A stretch of DNA of 64,000 nucleotides from Cyanophora paradoxa. Lineage: Eukaryota > Glaucocystophyceae > Cyanophorales > Cyanophoraceae. How positions within the stretch are numbered: position 1 is the stretch's first letter; each line of letters begins with the position of its first letter. Of this stretch, positions 1 to 12,029 are shown in pieces. Location of the stretch: contig QPMI01000514.1 in assembly GCA_004431415.1 (NCBI GenBank), positions 248,001-312,000 on the forward strand, read 5' to 3'. The notes below the pieces were generated by a model. It was not told the DNA's origin, did no database searches, and worked only from the letters and a program-made list of their open reading frames with translations. The translations under genes were made by a program, and so were the position numbers.

Positions 1-113
1 CCCCGCATAGAGTGGACCGCCCGGCCCTAGAGAAGCTCGGGGGGTGAGGGGGGAGGGGACGTTAGGGCAGGGATGCCTCGCTGGGCGGCGCTGACAGAGG
101 GGTGGGGGGGCAG

Positions 114-1597
114 TACCACCGGGTGATCGAGAGCTACGCGCAGCTCATCTTCTGCGTCGTCGTCGAGCGCAAGCTCTGGGGTCCGCCCCGCCCCGCCCGA
201 TCGCGATGCATCCCTTGGCCGCCGGGCGAGGCATCGAGCGCCGAGCGCCGAGGGGCGGGGGCGGGGCGTGCAGGGCTCATCACGTGCCACTGCCGTCACC
301 CGCGCTTCGTGCCGGCGGCCTCGCGCAACGCCCTCACGCCCCTCGTGCAAGTCTTTGGCAAGTGCCTCGAGATGGTGCGAGCCGGTCCATCGCGCAAGCA
401 GCTGCTGATCGCCCCGCCCCTTTGCGGCTGCGCTGGGCCGGGCGGATCCGCATCGGAGCCCCTTCAGATCGGCTCCCTTGCGAGCGCTCGCAATTGAGAG
501 CGGCGCGCGCAGATCTACCTGGACCGCAAGCGCGAGGCTGAGATGCGCGTCAAGCGACTCTCGCTCGAGGTGCGCGCGGCGGCGCCGCAGTCGCCGTCCC
601 CGCACCTTCGGCCTTGGTCTGGTCGAACCGCGCCCTCGGGGCAGATGTTCTCGCGGCTGGCGAGCGACCCGGACGGCATCGCCGCCGACCTCTTCCTGCC
701 GCCCGCCGCCCGGCCCCACCCAGAGGTCACGCTTTCCCTCCCCGCCCCGGCCGGCCCCGGAGGCCTCGGCGGCCCCGCCGGCCCCGCCGGCCTCCCGCGC
801 CGGGGGAGCAGCAGCACCAGCAGCAAGATTGATAGGTGCGCGCCCTGCTGGCAAGATGGGCCGGCGCCACGCGACCCACCCGGGTGCGGCAGCATGGAGC
901 GGCACTCGAACACGCTGCTGGACATCGTCGACTGCTGCGGGGCGGCCGTCGTGCAGGCGCTCGCGCCGGCCTCGCCGCCTGGCGGCAGAGAGGGCTGACT
1001 CGGGGCCGGGGGCGCAGGGGGGCCTCATCACCGCGGCGGGGCTCGTCCCCTCCAACGCCGAGATCCTCGCCCTCGGTGCGAGAGCCGCCTCCCGCTTCCG
1101 CCCTGGCCCCGGGCGGGTCGGCCGGCGACGGTGCGCCGGGCGGACGCTCGCCCGTGACGCCGCCCTCGCGGGGGCGCGCAGTCGACGTGATGAAGAGCCT
1201 GCCGGCGGCGAGCCACGAGAGCAGCGAGGAGCAGACCGACATCCTCACCAGCCTCGCCCTGTCCGCCCCGCCCCGCCCTCGCCCTGGGCGCGCCCCGGGC
1301 CCGATGGCGGCGCGGGGGCGCGCAGGCGGTGCGTGTCGGAGGTGCCGAAGCGGACGGCGACGCTCTGGTTCGCTGAAAGCGCCGTCAGCGAGGTGCGCGG
1401 CGCCGAGCGGGGCCGAGGGGGCGGGGCGGTGGGCCTCGCGCCGCTGAGGGACGCCGCGCGGGGCGCCAGATGGCGACGTGCGCGGCGGGGATGGCCCTCG
1501 GGTGGTTCGGTGGCTTCGCCGCCGCCGCCGTCGAGCGCGGCCACGTCCTCTGGGTCCGCCCCGCCCCCCTCCCGCCCCTCCCCGCCCCTCCCCGCTC

Positions 1598-1629
<32 letters not shown>

Positions 1630-4600
1630 GCAGGTCCAGATCTAGCGATCCACCCGCAGCTTCGCGAGGCTATCGCGCATCTTAACCAAACGAACCTGCT
1701 TAGCCAACGAAACCAATTGCAAACTGACTAATACAAACTAACCAAAACATAACTGCCAAGCCAACGAAACCAGTGACAAATGCGAACTGGCTGAACTGAA
1801 CGCTGCGCAGTTCCGCGAGGCGAAGTCGCGGGCCGTGCACTGGGCCGGGGACGTGGGGCCCTACACGGTGCGCGCCTCGTCCCGGCGGCGCCGGGTGCGC
1901 GGGATGGGAGGCGGGTGCGACGTGCGGGCTGGGCGCAGGTGCGGGAGGGGGTGATGGAGGCGCGGGCGAGCCTCGAGATCTGGCGCCAGCTCGTCGCCGA
2001 CCGCTGCCCCGTGCGCGCCCCCGCCCAGCCCCCCTCCACCGGCCGGGGCCTCCGCCCACGCGCTCACCGGAGCCTCGCGCCCGCGCCCCGCGCCCCCTCC
2101 TCCTCACCCCCCTCCCCTGCGCCAGGCGTGGACGGAGACAGACGTCTCCGCTGTCGCCGCCTTCGCCGCCGCCGCGCGCAACGCGTTCGTCCTCATCGGC
2201 GCGCCCCGCCCCGCCCGCCCCGCCCCGCCCCGCCCCGCGCCTCGTGGCTCGGCTCCGTCTGCTTGGGTCTGAGGGGGCGGGCGGGAGGGCAGAGGGCCTC
2301 TCCGCGCGGCGCGCCTACGACCGCCTCAAGGGCATCCAGGTCAGACGGGGCGGACCCCCGGCCTCACTCACTCGAGTTACGACGGGGGCGGGGCTGAGAG
2401 GGGCGGGCCGGGGCGGGGGCGCGCAGGCGCTGACGGCGCAGGAGGAGTACGAGCAGCTGCTGGCGAGCCTCCCCGTCCCCATCGTCATCCTCGACTCGGC
2501 GGTGCGCCCGGGCCCAGACCCAGACCCAGGCCGAGGCCGAGGGCGCCGGGCAGCTGCAGGCCCGGGCGCTCGCTCGCTCGCATCCCCCCGCGGCAGAGCC
2601 GTGCCCTTGCACGTAGAAATCGCCCTAAATGTAGGTCTGCGGGGGCGCATGCGCAGGGCACGGTGCGGCAGTGGAGCGCGAAGATGGTGCGCGCGCGAGC
2701 GGGGGGCGGCTGGGGCGCGTTGGGGTTGGAGCTGAGGGCGGGGCGGGGCCAGGCGGACATTCTGGGGCGGAGCGGGGAGGAGGCGGTGGGGCAGGCGTGC
2801 CTCGCCGCCTTCAACCTCGACGCCGACTCCGAGGCCCGCCCGCCCCCGCCCCCGCCCCGCCCCGCCCGCGCAGCGGCGCTGACGGAGCGCGGGGCGGCGG
2901 GGGCAGGCGTGGCGGACCTTCTCGGACGTGATCCGCAAGGCGAACCTGCACGGCTTCACGACGACCGGCGTGGAGGTCGGCCCCCGCCCCGCCCCATCCG
3001 ATCCGATCGGATCGCAGCGAGCGCCGCGCTGACGGCGCCGCCCCGAACCCCCGGCCCCGCGCGCGCTCGCGGTCGCAGCTGGTGGTGCCCTCGCGCACGC
3101 GGGCCCGCCGCCTTGTGCTCCTCGTCTCCGTCGCCCCGCGCCGCTTCCTCCCACCCCACGTGCCCCCGCCCGCGCCTCTCGGCCCCTTCGCGCAGCACTC
3201 TGATGGCAGCCGGGCGCAGGGGACGCCGGCGGGGGCGCAGGCGGCGGGGCCCTCGCTGGGGTACGGCGCGATCGTACTCTGCCAGGTGCCCGCCGCCGGC
3301 CGCCCCCGCGTAGCCTGCAGCCCCCGCGCCCGCCCCCGCCCCGCGCGCCGCCGTCATCGAGGCGGGCGGGCCGAGCGGGGGGGGAGCGCTCTAGGGTCGC
3401 TGCCGACGGGGATGGTGTGCGTCGGGTGCTGGTGGTGATGGCGGGGCGGGGGCGCGCAGGAGATGACGCGGGAGCGGGAGCTGGTGCAGGCGGCGCGGGC
3501 CCTCGAGGCGCGGGCCCTCGAGGCCTCCACCGCCAAGTCCCTCTTCCTCGCCACCCTCTCCCACGAGGCCCGGCCCCTCTTCCTCCCCTCACTCCCATCC
3601 CTTCCGATCGCATTCGATCTGATCCCGCCCGTGCTCGCACACGCCCACCGCAGATCCGGACGCCCCTCAGTGCGCCGTCGGCCCGGTGGAGGGGGCGGCG
3701 GTGACTGACCTCGCCCCCGCGAGCGCAGACGGATGCCTGGGGATGCTGCAGCTGACGCGCGAGCTGCCGGGCCTGCCCGCCGAGGGCGGCGAGTACCTCG
3801 AGAAGGTGCGCCGCCCTTGCCGCCCGCCGCCGCAGCCGCGCCGGCCCCCCGACCGCCCCCCCGTGCGCGCGCAGGCGGTGCAGTCGTGCGAGATCCTCCA
3901 GACGATGATCTCCTCGGTGCGGCCGTCGGGCGGCCGGCACCTTGTGACCGAGGCCCCTCACCGCCGCCTCGGCCCGGGCCGCCGTGGTGCAGGTGCTGGA
4001 CTGGACGCTGATCGAGGCGGGGCGGCTGGCGCTGCGCACCGTCGAGTTCGACCTGCGCGCCATGGTCGCCGCCGCCGTCGCCATGGTCGCCCCCAAGGCC
4101 CGCCCCCGGCCCCGCCCCCGGCCCCCGCACCTAACCTTCGAGAACTTCCAATATCCGGAGTACCCCCGAGCCCGGCCCAGCGCTGCAGAATTCGAAGCTT
4201 AGCAACGAGCGGCCCCTGGGCGAACTAGGGCTTTAACGGCTTTGATGCAGCAGCTTTGATGCGCGCGGCGGCTCCCGGCCTGGGGCCTCACGCGGGGCGG
4301 GCAGGCGGCAGAGAAGGGCCTAGCGATCGAGCACAGCTTCGCGGACGGCTTCCCTTCCTACGCCGCCGGCGACTGCGACCGCCTCCGCCAGGGTCCGCGT
4401 CCCCGCCCCGCCCCCGCCCCCCGCGCCGGCGCCTGTTGAGGGCGACGGCGGCGCGCGGCAGTGCTTCTGAACGGCTTGACAAACGCGGTCAAGTACAGCG
4501 AGCGCGGCGTCATTGCGGTGAGCGCGGGGCCCGCGCCGGGGACCGCCTCGGGGCCCCCCCGCGGAGCTCGAAGCGCTGGCGTGGCCCCTAGAGCAGCGCA

Positions 4601-6985
4601 GTCGATCCCCGACTCGACCCGGAAGCTGGCGCGCTGACGCGGCGGGGCCGGCGGCAGGTCCGCTGCACGGTGCTGGACGACGACGTCAAGTCGCTCACGA
4701 CCGTCGATTACGTCGGCTTCCGCCTCCGCATCTCCGTCTCCGACCAGGGCCCGCCCCGCTCCCCGCTGCCCCCCCCTGCTCTCCCCCGCTCTGCTTCGGG
4801 CCCTGAGTGCGCGCGTGCAGGGCGGGGCATCGCGGCGGAGAGCATCCCCAAGCTCTTCCGCATCTTCTCCCGCGTCGTCGACGACGACCGCCCCGACCCC
4901 GGCCCGCCCTCCCCCGCCCCGCCCCGCCTCGCTTGGCCGCGCTGACGCGCCCGGCCCTCACAGGCGGCACTGGCCTGGGACTGGCCATTTCGCGCCGCCT
5001 CATGTGAGCTCTGATCTGACTCGGCTCAGCTCAGCTCTAGATTTGATCGGCGCCGCGGCCGCCGCTGACGGCGCCGGGGACGGCAGCGAGCTGCTGGGGG
5101 GGACGGTGGAGGTGGAGAGCGCGGTCGGCGTCGGCAGCACCTTCCACTTCGAGTTCCCCATCACGGTCCCCGGCCCCGGCCGCCCCGCTCTGCCTCCCAG
5201 CCACCGCCCACCCCCGCTCGCGCAGGTGCTCCGGCGCCCCCCGCTGCACGCGACGGTGCAGCGGGCCGAGGGCGCGATCCGCAACGCCGCGCTCCCCCTC
5301 GCGCCCCTCCCGTCCCGCCCCTCGTGCGGCTCTCCGACGGCGGCGGCCGCTCCGGGGGGCGCGACTGCGTCGTCGTCGGAGGCGGCGGGGCGCGGCCGCC
5401 CGGGCGCCGCAGCAGCTGCCCTGGCGAGATCCCGCTCCACCTCCACCCCGACGCCGCCTCGCCCCGTGGCCGGCCGGCCACCTCGCCCCGCCCCGCCGCC
5501 GCCGGGTCCGGAGCCGGGGCGCCAGCCGCCGACGCGAGGCCGGCCGCCGCCTCTCCGCCTGCGGCCTCGGGCGCCCCGCCCCCTACGACCGCCGCCGCGG
5601 CGACTCCGGCCAAGACAGCTGGGGGAAGCCTCAACGCGGCCGATGCGCCGGGCGCTAGCGCCCCGCAGGTCCTCCTTGTCGAGGTGCGCGTTCGATTCCC
5701 GCCCGCGGCTGATTGTCAGCGAGTCTGTAGCTGGGGGCAGTGGCGCGCGGCTCCAACATAGAGCTAGATCAGATCAGCGGTTTACAGGCCGCATTGCAGA
5801 CAGAATCACACCCTGCTGATATCGCTATCCGTCGCCGATACGATATATACGATCTGATGCATAGTGACGGCGGGCGGGGCGGGGCCGGGGGCGCAGGACA
5901 ACAAGCTGAACGCACAGGTGGCGGCGAAGCTGCTGAAGGCCTGCGGCTGCGCCGTCTTCCACGCCTGGGGTGCGGCCGGGCGGCACCGGCCTCCCTGCCC
6001 CTCTGACGACGTCCTCTCTCCCCGCCGCCCCTCAGACGGCGTCGAGGCCGTCGACATGCTCACCACTCCGGTGCCTCTCCGCACCTCTCTCGCCGGGCCT
6101 GCGCCCGCGCCCCCCTCGGCCTTCCCCTTCTCACCTCCCAGCCGCACGGACGCGCAGGACGCCCCCTCTACGTACGACCTGGTCTTCATGGGTGCGAGCC
6201 CGGCACGCCGCGGCGCCGCCCGGCGACTCGGAGCTACATTGCTTTCTCCCGCTTCCGTCCTCCTGCTTGAGGATGCGGGACGAGATTGAAAGAATGTCGG
6301 GGCTCTAGATGTGCTGGCGATGGGTGGAGAGGTTGGGCTCTGCGTGCGTGCGTGCGGGGCGGGCTGACGGGGCGGGGGCGGGGGCAGACGCGATGATGCC
6401 GCGGAAGGACGGCCTGCAGGCGACCCGCGAGGTCCGCGCCCACGAGGCCGCCCTCGGTCCGTCCCATCCGCCCCCCACGCGCCCCGCAACGTAGCCTCCC
6501 TTCTAGAGCCGCCCACGAGGCCGGCCACGGTGCAATGCACTGTCGGTTATAATTACCCCATTCTACGCCTCCGCCCCGCCCTGCTGCCTCCTCCTTCGCA
6601 TTTACATCTCACGCCGGGGGCTGGGCGCGCGCAGGTCTGAAGCCGATGCCGATCGTCGCCCTCACTGCGAACGTGGCGGCCGAGTGCCGCGACGAGGCCC
6701 TCGCCGCCGGCCAGGACGACTGTGCGCCGCCCGCCCCGCCCCGCCCCGCCCCGCCCCGAACCAGACCCTCCCGTTGTTGGAATAGTTCGGACGCCCATAT
6801 AGCCTGCAGAGCGCGTGCTTCGCATCCTCTAGATCTAGCCGGCTTTGGTTCGGCGCGGCCGATCGTGATCGCGGCCCGCCGCAGACCTGACGAAGCCGAT
6901 CCTGAAGAAGGACCTCGCGGCCGCCGTCGCCAAGTACGGCCTCCCCCGCGCCGAGGCGCGCCTCCGCGCCCCCCGCCGCTCCTAG
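114..6985 (+). CDS. Phytochrome hybrid histidine kinase, 3' part (PHY-A)
   Basis: Red/far-red type photoreceptor kinase; the 5' exons lie left of the window. Exon 114-180 joins exon 274-374 in phase and gives the end of the GAF domain (KLWG then LITCH and PRFVP, as in plant phytochromes). A PHY domain (about 511-2330) follows, then a PAS domain (PVPIVILDS, about 2440-3300), a HisKA domain with an intact H-box (ATLSHE joined to IRTPLNG), an HATPase domain (N-box LLNGLTNAVKYSERG; G-boxes SDQGRGIA and GTGLGLAISRRL, to about 5165) and a C-terminal receiver. The receiver runs VLLVEDNKLN, DLVFMDAMMPRKDG, then LTKP, so both Asp sites and the Lys are present. Stop codon at 6983-6985. At least 15 short introns are visible, several with GC donors. 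The bilin Cys position is Tyr in YHRVIE. A light-regulated His-Asp phosphorelay protein is likely. Product confidence is high; exon ends are approximate. Confidence 0.85.
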
Positions 6986-8799
6986 CCGCCCGCCCCGCCG
7001 CGCCAGTTTGATTTGTTTCCGACTTCCCTCCTCCTCAGCTAGACCTTGTAGATCGCTTGCACGTGCACGCACAGTACTAGTTTGTTCTGCTTTTTCATTT
7101 CGCGCGCGATCGATATCGACGTACGCGTCGCATGTTGTCACGTGAAGTCATAGTGCATCATCTCGAGCTCACTGGCTCATATGCATTATGGCAAGATCAT
7201 GTGAATTGATCATTTGGACTGTTTGATCGCTCTAGTTCCGAATCGGTATCGGTGATTCAGTTCAAACTCTCGCTGCCAGGCAGTCGATTGGCCTATATCT
7301 AGCTTTGGATATCGACGTCGACGTCGTTTAGCCAACTATAATTTTAGCTGTAGTCAGATTATTCTCTGCGCAAGCAGCAGCGGGTATCGCTAGTTGTATT
7401 TTTTTTGGCAATAGGGGCTTCCTTTCTTTGCGGCGCCATATGCATGTGACCAGCTCAGAATGTCTGGCTTAATTATAAGCTTGCGATACACTGACAGCTC
7501 TAGTTGCCGTTGATATAGCTATCGATTTCATGCCAAAAAGCCAAATAATCGATCGCTATACTGAGTAGCTAGTTTCAGTTTCTTTTTGCGATTGAAGATC
7601 AAGATTTTCCTTCATTTCTCTCTTTGCAGCTAGCGCTGTGCGGTGTTTGGCTTCTAGATCTCGAGGTCATGCTAGAATATTAGTGGCACTACATCTAGCT
7701 ATAGATCTGCAAGTTTTCTTGATTTGCAATGAATTAGCTCGCGATCGAAGTTTCGAGCATAGACAAGGAATTGACTCAGTGAAATTTGTCAGATATCGAT
7801 GCGACGGGTTCGGATTTTCAGCTATAGCAACCTTAAGCTTCGGGCACCAAATTGCAATTGCAATATTAATGCCAGATATTAATGTGCACGTGTATATACC
7901 CCAACTTCCCCAAGGCCTGCTTCCAACACATGCGCATGCGCATCCGTGCATTAATATTATTATAAACAAGCGTACGTACGACGTATATACGTGCAGAACA
8001 CGATCGCGAGCTCACGATCGATATCATATGCCCTCCCAAATGCACATAATTGACACTATAGCTAGCTATAGCTATATAATGCCCTTTCTGTCCTCATTGC
8101 CTACTTAATCTTAAATCGACGTTTTCTCCAGCGATAGCAGGGAAAACAATTATATTATTTGATCCATATGAAGCAACGATGTATCAGATAGATTCGAAAT
8201 TTGAATGTTGTTTATATCTGTATTAGTATTGCAGGTTTCACAGGAGTTTATGGCGAGCTGATTATGAATGTACGGCAATGAGGAGGATGAAGCCGAGGCT
8301 AATGACGTCGACAATTTGAAGTGCGACTTACCGACGTATACCGAAAGAATGCGTATAAACTGAACCGCCAGTCCTTGCTAGAGGCCTGCATATGTATATG
8401 ATATCAATTGTCAACTGAAAGGCATCAAGCCCATGCATATGATTGAAGACTAAGAAGCCCAGACTTTGCAGAAAACATGCATATGCGCACTAAGTGATCA
8501 TCAACGAAAGGATATTCACTGAAGCTTTCACTGAAGGATATTCATGAACGAAAACTAGTCAAGCTTTCACTGAAGGATATTCAAGTGAAAGAATTACTAC
8601 GTCATAGAAAAATAAGACTAGCACTGAGTTCGATGCTATATATAGCCACATGATCATGAACAAGACGAACAAACGCTAAAGGATAAATCACGCGATCGAT
8701 ATCGATATCGCCGCGCGCGACGTGGAAGAGATATATATATAGATATAGCAAGACTCTAACTTGGCAATAATAGATGTATATATGCTCTACGTATACCAC
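6986..8799. other. Intergenic, no gene seen
   Basis: No reading frame here resembles a protein. Composition drops from the GC-rich coding region to near-balanced, with many short palindromes built on GATC, CTAG, CATATG and AGCTATAGCT. The only long open frame, about 7638-8108, has no recognisable motif and alternates simple words, so it is not called as a gene. Confidence 0.6.
8522..8583. repeat. 23-bp direct repeat
   Basis: A 23-bp word beginning AAGCTTTCACTGAAGG occurs at 8522-8544 and again at 8561-8583. Partial versions (AAAGGATATTCACTG) lie just upstream. No function is visible. Confidence 0.7.
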
Positions 8800-8817
8800 C
8801 CTACAGCGCGAGCAGCT

Positions 8818-8968
8818 TTTTTTTTGCAAAAGTGGACGTCGCATTGATACACCACGGCACATGTATCAATGTTCTACGTGACGTGCCCTTCCGACCGGTC
8901 AACTATCTAGCCGAAGGTGCTAGCTAGGTGCCGGCCATGGGTCGCTCAATATGGGAGGTTCGCCTGAG
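8818..8968 (-). mobile_element. Short SINE-like retroposon
   Basis: A 151-bp segment lies between two perfect 18-bp copies of CCTACAGCGCGAGCAGCT (8800-8817 and 8969-8986). The left copy is followed directly by a run of T, so on the minus strand the insert ends in an A tail next to its target duplication. This is the hallmark of target-primed retroposition. Its minus-strand 3' end (CGGAAGGGC, later TTTTGCAAAAAAAA) resembles that of the larger retroposon at 40053-41203. No coding capacity is seen. Confidence 0.5.
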
Positions 8969-9051
8969 CCTACAGCGCGAGCAGCTCGCGATCGCTGGAG
9001 CGCGCCCGCGATCGCTGGCCCTCGAGCCACGTCTAAGCGACGGGCGCCGGC

Positions 9052-9307
9052 TGTCGGATGGGAAGAAGCCCACCCGGTACGCCCTGCGCGGTCTAGCGCA
9101 GGCGGTGGTGATAGCAGGAAGCACAAGTGGTCTATTCACAAGTGTACCCGTACAGGGACGGCGTACCCCTCAGATGGGGCCGCGCCCGGCGCTAAGTCAC
9201 AACACAGAGAGCGCTACAAGCTAGAAGCTTACTAGCGCTAGACTAAGGCTAGAGGCTAACCATAGACTACCAGCTAACCTAGTCCGAGGGCATCGCGGCA
9301 TGCGACA
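9052..9307 (-). repeat. 3' LTR of the Ty3/gypsy element
   Basis: 256-bp terminal repeat with 5-bp inverted ends (TGTCG and CGACA), matching the copy at 15964-16219 base for base by eye. A purine-rich stretch (AGAGTGAGGAG on the minus strand, about 9309-9320) abuts it internally and fits a polypurine tract. The internal T at the LTR boundary also fits. Confidence 0.92.
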
Positions 9308-9940
9308 ACTCCTCACTCTGCATACGATGCGTCCGCGCATCGGACCGCGCCAAGCTCGTCTGCACGCGCAGCGGGTCTCCCAAATCGCGGCGGCGACGGA
9401 GCAGGAGCTCCACTCGAGGTAGATAGGTCATCATCAGCAACCAGCAGCACCAAGTCGACGAAGTCGGGGTAGATAATAAGGGTAGAGGTAGTAGGATCCG
9501 ATACCAGGTATGCATGTACCTAAGCAACCCTGGCAAAGCTCGAAAGTGCAGAAAAGCATAGTGGCTGAAACCCGTGACTGGCCCAAAACTCGCTCCGTAC
9601 GGCGAGCACCGCAGGAGAGGGGCACGGATGGGAAGTTTCACCGCCTCGGAAGAAAACACGAGGAGGTATCCGGGCCACCCATCAGGCCCAACGAAAGAGC
9701 AGGGCACGATAGAGTGGACCGCCGGCCGTACGCCTTTCTTGGGCCGCACGCGCGCAAGCAAAGCTCACACTCTACCACTCCTCTGAGCTCTGGGCCCATA
9801 CTCCAGAAAAGGGAACGAAAGTCTTCAAGGTGCAAACCGCCACCAACCCACACTTTGCCCGACAAGACAGCACAAGTGTGATCGGCCGACGTCCCTTGAG
9901 AGAGCCAAGGTTGAGGCAAAGCTGGCAAAGAAATCTGCCC

Positions 9941-11400
9941 TCACAATTCTTCCACCAAGATCACATCGGTGTCGCCCTCGGCCGCCCCAACGGGGCCCTC
10001 GGCGCCGACATCAGGGACAATATTTGTGTTTTGGTCAGGTTGCGTAGAGTCCGAAGAGGGGTCGATGGGGTCCACCGTATCCACGTCCGGCTTCCGTGGC
10101 CGACCCAAGCGTGGGCGAGCTTGAGACTCAGAGAGCCGTGGCCGGAAAGGAAGCATGCAGTCGATGTGAGCCACGGTCTCGCGCAGAGGGCGGACCCGGG
10201 TGTCACTCAAGGCCGAATAAGGTTTAGCCGATCCTTTCACCGTGTAGGTGTAACCGCCAGGGTTAACGCCGGTAACCGTGTAGGGACCGACCCACGAATT
10301 GTACAGGCCTTTATCATGGTCACCCATCCAGCACAAGACCTTGTCGCCCACCTGGAAGCGACGGCGATGCGGCGGGTTGCCTGTGCGAGCTACCATACGG
10401 CTCCGATAGAACCGGCGATACTCGCGCGAGGCAGCATCGGTGCTAGCCGCGGCCTTCGTCATAGCGAGGAGGTAGTCGGCTGGATGCGTGTGGTCGGGGT
10501 TCGAGAAGCGAACGCCCGCGCCGAAGCGCACTTCGCAGGGAAGGTGCACATCCACGCCACGGTGCAAGACCATGGGCGAGAAGCCGGTGGCGGAGTGCAC
10601 GGTCGTTCGCAGGGCCAGGACGATGTCCGCATTGTACATGGGCCAGTCAGAGAGAGGCCTCTTGTGCTCGCGGCACATCGCGTAGGCGAGTGTTTTGTAA
10701 ACGCCACCGAGGCGCTCGGCGCCACCGTTGGTAGCGTGGTGGTAGGCAGCAGCATGCACGAAGCGCGTGCCCTTCTCTTTGAAGAACTCGTTCCACAGGC
10801 CCCCACCAGCTGGGAACCGCGGTCCGTGAGGATGCGCGCAGGGACGCCTTCATGCATGTAGAAATCGATCGCGGTGGCCAGTAAAGCCTCGCCAGAGACG
10901 CGGGCTAGCGGATAGATATAGCAGAACTTGGTATACGCGTCGACGTACGCGATAATGTACCGCAGTCCGTCTTCATGCATATCCAAGTGGAAAATATCCA
11001 CCTGCCACAGGTCGCCTCGGCCCGAGGGCTGTATCACTTGGATAGCGGTACGGCGGGGCTTCACTGCCTTCGCAAACTGACAATGGGGGCAGGACCGCAC
11101 GAAGCGCGCGATCGAAGCGTACATGCCAGGCCACCAGAATCGCTGAGCAATACGACGCGCGATCACGTGGGCTCCGCGGTGGGCCCAGCCCTCGTGATAG
11201 GCGTACAGAACTCGGTCGATCCAAGCGTCAGGCAGTACGGGCAGGAACCGGCCGGCAGGCACTAGCGGGTTGCGCTCGATGACGCCGTCTTCAGCGAGGC
11301 TGAAGTCGTCGGCCAGCCTCACGAACCGCTCCTTGGCCGCAGGCAGTGCGCGCACGAGGAAGAGCAGGGGTCTGCCCCTCGTTTGAAGCCACGTGAGCAC
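9941..11400 (-). pseudogene. Integrase of the LTR element, frameshifted
   Basis: N-terminal HHCC zinc domain (AYHEGWAHRGAH, later CPHCQFAK), then catalytic core with the first Asp in WQVDIFHLD, the second in ILTDRGSQ and the Glu in NGGAERLGG. The C-terminal domain has KVLCWMGD and WVGPYTVTG, the GPY/F-type module. The core is split between two frames: the first runs to about 10790, and the rest continues in another frame from about 10800 to the stop at 9941. One small indel between the second Asp and the Glu explains this. Either the copy is dead or the base calls are wrong here. Confidence 0.8.
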
Positions 11401-12029
11401 CGAGTCGGATTTTCACCCTTCTCATAGTAGCCCATAAGCTTCTTACAGAGGGGGTCTTCCTTCTGTGCGGCGAGCAGGCGTTCCCGTCTCTCGAGCGGAA
11501 ACATGCGTCGCAGCGAGTCCGGGAGTGCGCCATCAATTGCAGGCGAAGGCCCGCAGGCCCAGGCGTCGAGGACAGTGTCCACAAAGACCGGCTTGCATGG
11601 CGGGCGGACTTCCCGACCTCTGGGGTCGAGCTCGACCCACCGCCGCGGGGCCAGCGTCTCCACGGACACCACTTCGGAATCTGGAGCCTGAGGGCTCGGC
11701 CGTGAACGGCCTCCGCGGCGATGCAGCGGCTTCGGGGCGTCGGGCGCGGTAGGTTGCACCCGCATCTGATTCCGCGCCGTCTCGGGAGACAGCGAACGCC
11801 GACGGGACGGTCCCGGGGGCGGCTCCCTCTCGACGGGCTCCGGCTCCCAATCCAAGTGGATCGGCTCCGGCACCTCGCTCTGGTCGGCCGGGCTACGCCA
11901 ATGCCTCGTGTTGTGCTCGTCTCGCGGCTGGCGTCTCATGGCCGGGCCACGGGGAAGGATCCCAGAGGGGTGAGCAGGGCGAGGCTCGGCGAAGCCCTTG
12001 CGATCCACCGGCGCGGGCCCGTCCGGCAC
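11319..12029 (-). CDS. Pol linker frame between RNase H and integrase
   Basis: Open frame continuing the disordered linker in a different frame from the RT part. It is rich in Pro, Arg and acidic residues and ends in an ordered stretch (RRERLLAAQKEDPLCKKLM) like the segment that precedes the zinc domain of gypsy integrases. A frame change near 11390 separates it from the integrase. It may be part of one polyprotein broken by small indels. Confidence 0.5.
   Translation of the reverse strand: MPDGPAPVDRKGFAEPRPAHPSGILPRGPAMRRQPRDEHNTRHWRSPADQSEVPEPIHLDWEPEPVEREPPPGPSRRRSLSPETARNQMRVQPTAPDAPKPLHRRGGRSRPSPQAPDSEVVSVETLAPRRWVELDPRGREVRPPCKPVFVDTVLDAWACGPSPAIDGALPDSLRRMFPLERRERLLAAQKEDPLCKKLMGYYEKGENPTRCSRGFKRGADPCSSSCAHCLRPRSGS

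Noticed and set aside
7-21. 15-base word shared with the LTR element at 9709-9723
   Set aside because: ATAGAGTGGACCGCC matches exactly, but flanking bases diverge at once, so a short chance or ancient match is more likely than a transposon remnant.
5680-5720. tRNA-like B-box on the plus strand (GTTCGATTCC)
   Set aside because: It lies at a splice donor of PHY-A; no cloverleaf can be drawn around it.
7638-8108. 157-codon open frame
   Set aside because: No recognisable domain, palindromic AT-rich composition unlike local genes, and no neighbouring exon signals.
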